From assembly GCF_004354985.1 (NCBI RefSeq), contig NZ_SMSK01000028.1, positions 1-43,010 of the forward strand: a DNA stretch of 43,010 bases, read 5' to 3'. Below are positions 16,135 to 24,367 of the stretch, piece by piece. Position 1 is the first letter of the stretch, and every line of letters begins with the position of its first letter. The stretch comes from Segetibacter sp. 3557_3 (GTDB lineage Bacteria > Bacteroidota > Bacteroidia > Chitinophagales > Chitinophagaceae). Position numbers and translations under genes: made by a program. The notes below the pieces were generated by a model, which saw nothing but the letters and a program-made list of their open reading frames with translations, was not told the origin of the DNA and did not search any database.

Positions 16135-19100
16135 CTTCGTTGTTGATTTCTTGGTGATAAATAATGATCCCTACATTTTCTGCAGGCTCTGCTCCAAAAA
16201 CCATAGAAGCTGATGGTTGAGGATCAACTGAATTTTGGGGCACTCTTGTATATCGAAAAAGCAATGCTACAGGCCGCGAGGGATTTATTGTTTCCGGGAC
16301 ACTGAGTAGCAGCCGACTCTTATCCGCCGATCGGATAACACTTGGAATATGAAGATCTGTTCTTGTATGTAAGTGATCGCCTAATTCGCGACCTGTAAGA
16401 TTTCTAGCCGGTGCAACGCTTGTATCTACATTAGGTAGAAGTCCTATGGTCAAACAATTGAAGTCCATAGATTGTGGCAACTCAATTAGTAGGACTATTA
16501 CCCGATCTCTTCCCCTAACGATCACGGTTTGGAGTTCGCCCGGCATGCCCGTTCGCGGAGCTAGTCCGAGGTTGTTAAGAGCTGCATCAAAAAGTCCTGT
16601 TTCGATCGTGGGATCAAAAGGAACGAAAGAGCGCATGTTATTGATTATTGGCATAATATTCTCAGAACACGTTATAATAGGTCCACGCAATCGACCACGG
16701 GTTATTAATTCAGCTAAATGGCAATACCTGCCAGTTGTAAATGTAAATCTGTACAACTCTCTCACTGCATCTCGATTACCTCCCAACAGAACCGCATGAT
16801 AGCGTCGTTGTGGATATAAAGCAGAATTCGCCGGCATTTCAGCTATTAGTCTAGGGTCATTAGGTATTTGGATATCTATTACACAAGGGGCGGCAGCAAA
16901 CGCTTGTTGTCCAAAGCGTTCATGCGCCCTTAAAGTGGCATTCCTTGCTTCCTCCCATTGCAGGCGTAAAATAAGAGGGTGGTTCTCCTCCCCAAGCTCG
17001 TCCGGGATTACGGCCGGCCGATCGTCTTCTTCGCGTAATTCGAGCCGTAACGCTGTGGTCGGCCAAGCATACATACCGGGTAGATAATTTCTATTAAATT
17101 CCACAGCAAATCCGTAAGAACGGAAAACTTCTTTTTCGTCCCCAGAGGGAGCAGTAGCTCGTACATAAAGATCAAGAGAGTCAAGTTTGTCATTTAGCTG
17201 ATAAGCCCCGGGAGGCCCTGAAGTCCTAAAATAGTACGTATGTGACCATTCACTAAACCCTGGAGGGATACTAGTATTCTCTTGCCGACAACGTACCAGA
17301 ATTTTGTAGCGTGTATTTGGTTCCATGATGCGTTCTGAACCTGAAAACTCACGATGCAGGTTTTGAAAGCGCCTTGCATCCCGGGCTGCACGTTCAATCG
17401 TACGCTCATCGCGCGCTGATACCCAGCAGAACTTTCTTATAGCCGCTGCAGTTGGAAGATTATGAAAAGCCTCGTCTTCTCCAATGCGAACAGATCCCGA
17501 CCTGTTTTTACCATCGATTTGCGCACAACGAAGAAGCAAAAGCCTTGCTGTTCGTGCATCTAAAACCGCTCGTTCTAAAGAAAGGACTCTAGAGCCCTTT
17601 GCAGCGTTTAAATTCAGAACAGCAATAACGCCGGTAAATGCATTACTAGCAAGTTGATAGCTAACTCTACATGGTCCCGTATGATTTTTGCTTTGAACGA
17701 AATAGTCGTTTGCGGCATCAGCAACAGCGCTAAACAAAGAATCTGTACTCAATTTTGGGACGCTTAGTAATTCCACAAGCCTCCTACTTTCCCCTTTATC
17801 ATTAACACACTTTGCAAAATCAATTGCATAAGGCAGTAACGACTGTGGAATGATGATAACTGAAATCTTATCAGGTTCATTTTTACTCAGCCGTAGGGCT
17901 ATCCGGTCATTTATGAAAACCGGCTCTTCGACTAATTCGAGAGCACCTTGATCTTTGAGCAGAAGTCTTTCTAAAGCTAATAATAGGTCTTCAAGATAAC
18001 GAAGACAATCAGTACCAAACTTTAGAGGGTTTAGGACAGTTGGTACATTCACCAGGTCCTCTCTAAATTCAGGAGCAACAGCAGTTGACGATAATCCTTT
18101 TGTATCAAACTGAACTCTGGTGATCGGTTTACTTATACTTGATTTGAATTGTATGGTAGACTCATTGGTCACCTCATAGCGACCAATCAAATCAGTTCCG
18201 CTAAAGCCAGTAATTTCCATTGGTGCTACTCCCGTGGTCGCAATTTCAATTTCGCAAGCTGGGTTGTCAAGATCAAGAACAAGCCTCGTCGCCGGACGCA
18301 AACTTAAAGCCTTACGCGGTTCACTACCTTCAATTATCTTCACCACACTCGGATGAATAGCTGTAAAAACCCCCGGGCGGTGTACAAACGACCTGCTAAA
18401 GCGTTTGCCTTCAGGTTGATCGCTAAAGTCCGCACAAATCCGTGGTGCTGTCTTTGGTCCAACACAAATGTTCTGTGCTCTTTGTCCTAACATAGAACGC
18501 CTATACGGATCTTGTGGATCGTCTCTAAAATGAAAGCCATAGCGGTTGAATAGTTCAAACTGCATAGCGGCATCTCTGCCTTCACGATCAAGCATTGGCC
18601 GCCAGCTTCCCCAAACCGCACGTTGGCTATTTTCCTCTTCCGTGAATGGTGCATCCGGATCCGTGGTTTGAGCAATAATTTCCCAATGGTTCTCCACCCA
18701 TCGAGATATTTGAGCTGTTATTAAACGAGAAATAAATCGTCCAGGGATACCGGGTAATTCTTCTCCCATTTGACCCAATGAACCAGGTTCTGCCAGAGCT
18801 GATGGCATCGGTATGCTCACCACAGAACCTGCGGCATCTATAGGCCTGCTAAAGCGAATTACTGGCCTTGCATCAAGCGGGATCGGTATTTCACGATCCA
18901 GTTCAACTGGTAGGCCGTCTGCACCATTTCTTTCCAGAGCTTGAAAAGACCTTCCTGTTATTTCGTCGACTAAGTCAAACCCTGCCATCGGATCAACCCA
19001 AGGAGCTAACGTTGCCTCTTGTCGCCAGCGAAATTCTACTTGAGTAGCGATCTCAGGGATAGGCCAGAACAAGGTTATTCGGATGCGTAAAAGACCGGAG

Positions 19101-21508
19101 ACTTCTAAAGGATTTGGTGCCTGACCACTAAGTTGCGCTACTACAGACAAGCCAATTCCAACGCCGAAAATTGTTAAGCGGAGTTCGCCGTCAAGCCCTA
19201 AGAAGCCAGCTAATTGTATTGGTTGCCAAAAGATTTCAACACGCTCTTCCAATCGTACACGCATGGTCAGTTCGACAGGACCAAAACGCCATGTATTGCC
19301 AAGTTGCACCGTTGCCCCTTGCCGTAAAGCACGGGGATCTAACATTAGATAAAGCCCGGCTTGAAAAAGTGCTAAAATGCGGGCAGTGACCCTTTTGGAC
19401 TCGGGTTCATTTCGTCCAATATATAGGTGCCAGGCCGACGGATCCTGAAAACTAAAAAACGCCTCCGCACTGCCCGTAATTTCCAATACTCGAACTAAGG
19501 TAAACCGAACATCAAGACCTACCAGCAGTTCTCCCCTCAGTAAATCAAGAATCACGACAGCACGAAATGGTGGATCCGGAGGAAACTCAGCCCTTCGCCG
19601 GATCGCCGCAGCTCGACCTTCCAAGAATATAACAGGTCCAGGTAAGGTGACAACGAGTAGTAATTCTGCCGTTAACACGTATCCATCATCAGTGGCGGTT
19701 CCAACTGTTACCCCTGCTCCGAAGACCCAAGTATTTGCTCGTGGTTCCCACTTTTGGCGTAAAGCTTCTGGGCTATCGAAACCAAGTCCTTTTGGAGAAC
19801 GAAGATACCAGCCATCAAACCATGGTTCATCAGCAGAGCGCTGAACTGCCCAGTTTTGACCTGCTAGTGCCCGTCCTCCATAAAGAGCGAGTCCCGTTGA
19901 AAGTAGTGGTAGTCCGGCCGGCAACTCCAGCCCCGCGCGGAAAAACCAGTAGGTAAAATCTGACCGCCAGCCTACAACAAAATCTGCAAAAATTCGAAGC
20001 CCTCGTAAACCTTCAAATGTGAGATCAAGTCCACCTGCAAATTCATCATTGCGAAAACCAATGGCACCATTTAGACGGAATACCCCAGGAACCCTTCCAT
20101 TAACGGCTACTGCGTCACAGCGTAATTCCGTTTGGTTGGGGTTAGCCGTATGCCAACAAACGCGAAGATTTTCAAAAGTTGCGGCCGCAAGCCCATCGGC
20201 AAGTGCAACTCCTCCTGAGAAACCAAAGCCGGCCCATAGACCATCACTTCGTTGTTCATTTCCAAAGGTGATGGCTCTTATTTCTGCACCGAATCCTCCA
20301 AGTACCACACGCAAAGGTTCTTCCAAACGCAAATGGCCTCCAGGTAAAACGACTTGTCCATTAGCGTCTATTCGTAACCCTCTAATTGTTATTGTTGGCC
20401 AGGTTACTCCAGGAACCAACAATCGTATACTGCCGCTTACTTCCACACCTGCAACGCCTTCTACTCGACGGAACGCCAAACTTTCAACAGTTAGATCAAA
20501 TAGGTTGTCCCTACGGATTCGGATGAGTTGCTCTCCCCGTCGATCACTTCCGAGGCTAATCGCCAGATCCCCACCTGTCGAAAAGGAGGCAGATACTGGT
20601 AACCAATTTTGAACATTCGAGTCACTGAAGAATGGCAACTTTAAAACAAAGGTTAGCTGAGAAGCCACCGGAACAGACTGACGGAATGTAGCAGAAACGC
20701 TTCGAAGCCTGCAATCAATACCAAAGAGGCGAAAACCAGGTAAACGATCATTGGCTAATCCTTGTGCAGCTCCTAATGTGATAGCTCCAGCAAATCCTCC
20801 AGCAGTAAAAGAACATTCTGAAAGAGTTGCTGTGAGGTTACTTACGGGACTACCATCCCTAACAAAAGCTACTGAAGCTCGTCCGATACGAACACCTCTT
20901 TCCGCTGGGGTTGTAGCTTCATCCAAAGCAATCTGCCAATCTGCAAAATCGTGTAACAAAATACCAGTGCTACCTAGCATTGCTCCTGAGCCGTTAGGGA
21001 AGGCGCTAAGCTGGGGTGTATTTAGAGAGACGGCAGGAGTGGCTAAATCAATTGTAAAACCGGTCTGCAGCCCTATCTCAATACCTTGTGGTTGATGATC
21101 GGGGCCCTCTGCCCGGCGCCAGCCCCGTTCATTTAACCGCCAAAGCTGTATAAGCGAAGGTGGAAGAGACAGTCTTATTGGAAAACGCGCTAGGGAAATA
21201 GTTGGTCGCGGGAGAGAACGAAAACCGGCTGTGAAAGTTGTTATACTACCCTCCTCCGTATCTCCTTCTCTTGGACTAGTTCCGGTATGAAGTGTTAGAC
21301 CGGGCAAGAACGGAAGTGCAAGGCGAAGCTCATCCAGTACTGCGACGTCGAGTTCTACACCTACCGGGAGTCCTCGATCATCTCGCAAAACCCTGATACC
21401 AGCAATACCGATCTTGTCAAGCGTTTCCCCGAGATCAGGAGCACTACCTAAAAAAGCTGGCCACGCTCCGGCAATTACATCGCCCAGTGGTACGTAAATA
21501 GCAGGCAT
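16127..21508 (-). CDS. Giant-cluster protein 1: 1793-aa beta-rich protein of unknown function
   Basis: First gene of the operon. Residues roughly 1-880 are long amphipathic beta strands in repeating hairpins (for example LDLTFEGLRGLRIFADFVVGW and VVLGGFGAEIRAITFG), with a stretch FSFQDPSAWHLYIGRNEP followed by further strand pairs. It recalls the large uncharacterised family I remember as DUF6603, which I cannot verify. The second half contains Ig-like pieces (ARPVIRFSRPIDAAGSVVSI; NTRYKILVRC...WSHTYYFRTSG) between helical segments. There is no signal peptide, no transmembrane helix and almost no Cys. The ATG at 21508 has no strong Shine-Dalgarno, and a weak TAnnTTTG-like element (CATATTTG, minus strand, 21566-21573) may drive it. 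Higher G+C than its surroundings suggests transfer as a unit. Function is unknown; a structural role in a large assembly is my guess. Confidence 0.8.
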   Translation of the reverse strand: MPAIYVPLGDVIAGAWPAFLGSAPDLGETLDKIGIAGIRVLRDDRGLPVGVELDVAVLDELRLALPFLPGLTLHTGTSPREGDTEEGSITTFTAGFRSLPRPTISLARFPIRLSLPPSLIQLWRLNERGWRRAEGPDHQPQGIEIGLQTGFTIDLATPAVSLNTPQLSAFPNGSGAMLGSTGILLHDFADWQIALDEATTPAERGVRIGRASVAFVRDGSPVSNLTATLSECSFTAGGFAGAITLGAAQGLANDRLPGFRLFGIDCRLRSVSATFRQSVPVASQLTFVLKLPFFSDSNVQNWLPVSASFSTGGDLAISLGSDRRGEQLIRIRRDNLFDLTVESLAFRRVEGVAGVEVSGSIRLLVPGVTWPTITIRGLRIDANGQVVLPGGHLRLEEPLRVVLGGFGAEIRAITFGNEQRSDGLWAGFGFSGGVALADGLAAATFENLRVCWHTANPNQTELRCDAVAVNGRVPGVFRLNGAIGFRNDEFAGGLDLTFEGLRGLRIFADFVVGWRSDFTYWFFRAGLELPAGLPLLSTGLALYGGRALAGQNWAVQRSADEPWFDGWYLRSPKGLGFDSPEALRQKWEPRANTWVFGAGVTVGTATDDGYVLTAELLLVVTLPGPVIFLEGRAAAIRRRAEFPPDPPFRAVVILDLLRGELLVGLDVRFTLVRVLEITGSAEAFFSFQDPSAWHLYIGRNEPESKRVTARILALFQAGLYLMLDPRALRQGATVQLGNTWRFGPVELTMRVRLEERVEIFWQPIQLAGFLGLDGELRLTIFGVGIGLSVVAQLSGQAPNPLEVSGLLRIRITLFWPIPEIATQVEFRWRQEATLAPWVDPMAGFDLVDEITGRSFQALERNGADGLPVELDREIPIPLDARPVIRFSRPIDAAGSVVSIPMPSALAEPGSLGQMGEELPGIPGRFISRLITAQISRWVENHWEIIAQTTDPDAPFTEEENSQRAVWGSWRPMLDREGRDAAMQFELFNRYGFHFRDDPQDPYRRSMLGQRAQNICVGPKTAPRICADFSDQPEGKRFSRSFVHRPGVFTAIHPSVVKIIEGSEPRKALSLRPATRLVLDLDNPACEIEIATTGVAPMEITGFSGTDLIGRYEVTNESTIQFKSSISKPITRVQFDTKGLSSTAVAPEFREDLVNVPTVLNPLKFGTDCLRYLEDLLLALERLLLKDQGALELVEEPVFINDRIALRLSKNEPDKISVIIIPQSLLPYAIDFAKCVNDKGESRRLVELLSVPKLSTDSLFSAVADAANDYFVQSKNHTGPCRVSYQLASNAFTGVIAVLNLNAAKGSRVLSLERAVLDARTARLLLLRCAQIDGKNRSGSVRIGEDEAFHNLPTAAAIRKFCWVSARDERTIERAARDARRFQNLHREFSGSERIMEPNTRYKILVRCRQENTSIPPGFSEWSHTYYFRTSGPPGAYQLNDKLDSLDLYVRATAPSGDEKEVFRSYGFAVEFNRNYLPGMYAWPTTALRLELREEDDRPAVIPDELGEENHPLILRLQWEEARNATLRAHERFGQQAFAAAPCVIDIQIPNDPRLIAEMPANSALYPQRRYHAVLLGGNRDAVRELYRFTFTTGRYCHLAELITRGRLRGPIITCSENIMPIINNMRSFVPFDPTIETGLFDAALNNLGLAPRTGMPGELQTVIVRGRDRVIVLLIELPQSMDFNCLTIGLLPNVDTSVAPARNLTGRELGDHLHTRTDLHIPSVIRSADKSRLLLSVPETINPSRPVALLFRYTRVPQNSVDPQPSASMVFGAEPAENVGIIIYHQEINNEDA

Positions 21509-22682
21509 ACATCAATGAATGATTACATGAGAGATCGGGATTATCTATCCACCAAGCTGGACATCCAAATATGTTATCAACTACAAAAGCAATCTTACTA
21601 CCGATTGCAACCAGCTAGAGTTAAGATTCATTAGGAGCACTGTCCTTTGCGAGGTAACGGACCACATTATTTTCAAGAAAATAAACTGGCAGGCAATTCA
21701 TAATTGTATTACCTCATTGTTGCCTTCCGATAAGGACTCTAGTTATTTGTTACAAAATTGTACCGGTAAATCTTTTCACGACTTCTCTGAGAATTTCAAT
21801 AAGGTAAGCCATTCTTAAATTCCAAGAGGAGGAAACCAAGACCTAATCTGAATAACAAAATAATATCTAAAAATGATAGTTCCAAGAAGCGAGGTATTAT
21901 TTTGTATCGGAGTACTCTTCTTCTCGATACGCATCTATTCTCTTTATTGCACTGGAAGAATAATCAATTGAGGGATACTTATTCATTGTTTCAACTGTCT
22001 TTCGAAAACTGGTTTTCTCAATCTAATTCCATCCAAAGCATTGCCATGGCAAAGTTCCAAGGTCGAAAGAAAGAGCAGCACAGAAGAATTGATCTGTGAA
22101 CTCGAATTTCTGCTGTTATCTGATCGGCTTCCTTCCCAGAATACATGTAGGAATTATCAATTAAGAAATGTAAATTCATGCTATGTCTGACATCTACATG
22201 AATTATGTTGAGAGTGATAAATGATCTATCTCAGCTTATGAGAGGTGTTATTGGTAGACCGCAAAATCTTAAAAGTTTGGCATCACACGCCCTCCGCAAC
22301 TTATACAAAGGTGACGAATAAAGGATAAATGCGACTTTACAGCCCTTCTCAGTTGCGCATTTAAGCGCTTAAAAGAAGTAAGACAGTATAATCTATACTG
22401 TCTCACAAGCAATTATAAGCGCTCTTGATGATGTGGTTTTCTTCAGGAATTGACTATTCGGTTATACATCCATGATGTTAAAGGTGTTGGTTTTTCTCAG
22501 CAGAGATTTTAGTAATTCGCCTTCATACTGCCCTGCACGTTCCAGGGCATGAAAGCAACGGACCAGGTGAACCGAAATCTACATGAGGGTACTTTTCTAG
22601 TAGATTAAAAATCGCGGGAACGGGCGATTGGCTCGTATTTCTTATATTTATGAGTTAGCGGAAAACTTAATTGCAACCCATA
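21509..22682. other. 1.2-kb intergenic region upstream of the giant-gene operon
   Basis: No gene supported. The left part should carry the minus-strand operon promoter; only a weak -7-like element (CATATTTG at 21566-21573, minus strand) was found. A 65-codon plus frame at 21902 has no protein-like features. A short frame ending at 22319 (...MRGVIGRPQNLKSLASHALRN...) could be the tail of a lost gene, but no upstream part joins it. Two palindromes are listed separately or noted here: 22378-22406, and a 7-bp GC-rich stem-loop at 22529-22549 (TGCCCTG/CAGGGCA). Confidence 0.45.
22378..22406. repeat. Near-perfect palindrome GTAAGACAGTATA / TATACTGTCTCAC
   Basis: Arms AGACAGTATA (22381-22390) and TATACTGTCT (22394-22403) are perfect complements around ATC; extending outward gives 12 of 13 pairs. 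There is no T-run, so a simple terminator is unlikely. The half-site AAGTAAGACA(G/C)TATA recurs at 27345-27360 and GAGACAGTATA occurs on the minus strand at 24357-24367. It is therefore a locally repeated motif: a protein-binding site, a REP-like element or the end of a decayed mobile element. Confidence 0.55.
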
Positions 22683-23525
22683 ATGAAAGACAAGTTTGTA
22701 TTCGTTATAATGCCTTTCAGTTCAGTCTTTGACGATATATATGGCCTTGGTATAAAGGCGGCTTGTAATGAACTAGGGGTTTATTGTGAGAGAGTTGACG
22801 AACAGATATTTTCTGAAAGCATCTTGGATAGGATTTATAATCAATTAAGTAAAGCCGATATCATCATCGCAGATATGACTGGCAGAAGTCCAAACGTCTT
22901 CTACGAGACAGGGTTTGCTCATGCCCTTAGAAAAAAAGTTATTTTATTAACGCAAGATGCAGATGATATACCCTTTGACCTTAAGCACTATTCCCATATC
23001 GTTTATGGAGGTAAAATAATAAAATTGAAAGAAGAACTTGTAAAGAGGATTGATTGGTACATAAAAAATCCATCAGAGCAAGAGCTACCTAACGCGTCTA
23101 ATTTGGAATATTATTTTAGAGGAAAAAAGCTTGAAAACAATTGTACAATTCATATCCCCAAAGACCATCCTTATTTAATTTCTCAAAAAAAGTCCAACTC
23201 GACAGGTATTATTAATTTTCAGCTCGACATTTATAATCCCAATAACCGACTTTTAACGGCTGAACAACAAATTACAATGACTGCGCCGAGCATCTTTTTT
23301 GAAAACAACAATCCAGATGTCAAAGTAATCAGACTCCCTGATGGAAGATATATGCATATTCATGAGGACAGAATATTTGAACTCTATCCTCAAATGTGGG
23401 ATTTTATATCTTTCGAGTTTATGGGAGCATGGGAAATGCAATCAATTAGCGAACCATTTGTATTAAAAATCCACAACACAATTGATATCCATGAAATCGT
23501 TGTTAATATCGAGTTGAGTAACTGA
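22683..23525 (+). CDS. Nucleoside 2-deoxyribosyltransferase-like protein with C-terminal unknown domain
   Basis: 280 aa from the ATG at 22683 (a TTG at 22671 is less likely). Residues 1-130 have the Rossmann-like fold of the nucleoside 2-deoxyribosyltransferase/TIR-like group: FVFVIMPFSSVFDDIY, a helix, ERVDEQIFSESILDRIYNQL, ADIIIADMTGRSPNVFYETG with its Glu, then AHALRKKVILLTQ. Related domains hydrolyse nucleotides or NAD-like molecules and are recurrent sensors or effectors in bacterial immunity, often fused to a second domain. The C-terminal 150 residues are beta-rich and unrecognised. The gene stands alone on the plus strand, is notably AT-rich compared with the giant genes to its left, and borders a decayed STAND gene. 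Enzymatic activity is inferred, not shown. Confidence 0.8.
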   Translation: MKDKFVFVIMPFSSVFDDIYGLGIKAACNELGVYCERVDEQIFSESILDRIYNQLSKADIIIADMTGRSPNVFYETGFAHALRKKVILLTQDADDIPFDLKHYSHIVYGGKIIKLKEELVKRIDWYIKNPSEQELPNASNLEYYFRGKKLENNCTIHIPKDHPYLISQKKSNSTGIINFQLDIYNPNNRLLTAEQQITMTAPSIFFENNNPDVKVIRLPDGRYMHIHEDRIFELYPQMWDFISFEFMGAWEMQSISEPFVLKIHNTIDIHEIVVNIELSN

Positions 23526-23817
23526 GGTCTTACGCTAATCGAAGGAGCCCATTCAAGCTATGGCGAGGATAGCTACAAAGATATCTTATTGGGGCTTACC
23601 TAAAGCGCTTTTTAGGTTTTTAACCGATTGTAAGAGCTTATTTGCTATCTGAAGTTTTTCAGAAAATAGAGTGCCTTGAGGTAACTGGCCGGGTATGGCC
23701 TTGCCTATATTTTAGACGTCTTTGTTTTCGGATCAGGATTTTGCCCCGCTTTCATGAATTCAAAAGTACCCTATTACCTTCTTTTAACCAAAAAGCCATT
23801 ATAAGTTTCACCTTTTT

Positions 23818-24220
23818 TTAAAGGTTCCGAGCTTGCCCTATTTTTAGCTCAAGGAGGATATAACCAGCATCCTTAATTTCTTCTAAGTTATTCGAAATGT
23901 GCATTCTGTACAACCTTGTTTTAACCAACGTATCTCCTGTTATATGTATCCATTGGTGACGAAAAGCTTCTGTATAGTGTTCGACCACATCGGTTATAGA
24001 TGCCCAAAGTTTTTTTTTTGTGTCGTGGTTGTCCGTAATATTATGGAAGGTAACCCAACCTTTGATCTCGTCTCCTAAAAAGCTAGATTGTAAATGTTTG
24101 GCTCGATCGTAGGCTGTAACTCACCACCTTTGTAATCCTTCCATTTGGCCCTTCGCTAATGAACCAATACCTATCGTCTCGACCTTCCTGCTCGCTAACT
24201 TCATATTTGTTTAAATCCAT
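23818..24220 (-). pseudogene. DUF6934-like gene with one frameshift
   Basis: Not visible as a single open frame. From ATG at 24220 the minus strand reads MDLNKYEVSEQEGRDDRYWF and on to GPNGRITKVV. After a 1-base shift near 24116-24122 it continues with TAYDRAKHLQSSFLGDE, KKKLWASITDVVEHYTEAF and HITGDTLVKTRLYRMHIS, ending at TAA 23818-23820. The order (F/IRKVV start, a 'T..V...' helix, then TGxTxxRTRLYxM and NLEEI) is the pattern of the Bacteroidota family called DUF6934, as I remember it. Length without the shift would be about 133 aa, normal for that family. The family has no known activity but is common in accessory regions, which would fit a TA-like role (inference). The 403-nt span, one more than a multiple of three, fits a single inserted base. 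Confidence 0.6.
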
Positions 24221-24340
24221 TTCTAAAAGTACTGGACAGAGCCATGCGTTTATTCGGACGTTATCCCCAGATGTGAAAGGTGATCCATTTATAATAGCTT
24301 TTTAGATCTTGTCACCCGATCCGGTGCCATAGTTATTAAA

Positions 24341-24367
24341 TGAGACGCTATTGGCTATACTGTCTCA
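24341..24367 (-). terminator. Stem-loop at the end of the STAND pseudogene
   Basis: TGAGAC (24341-24346) pairs with GTCTCA (24362-24367), with further TAT/ATA pairs inside. On the minus strand the left arm includes the TGA stop of the STAND gene and the hairpin is followed by TTTAAT. On the plus strand it is followed by TTTTTCC. It can act as a terminator in both directions. The arm GAGACAGTATA repeats the half-site of the palindrome at 22381. Confidence 0.5.

Noticed and set aside
20019-20612. 197-codon plus-strand frame inside the 1793-aa gene
   Set aside because: Ser/Pro/Arg-rich shadow produced by codon bias of the real minus-strand gene.
22529-22549. GC-rich 7-bp stem-loop as an attachment site or attC
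   Set aside because: No integrase, no conserved attC core sites and no tRNA end nearby; just a short hairpin.
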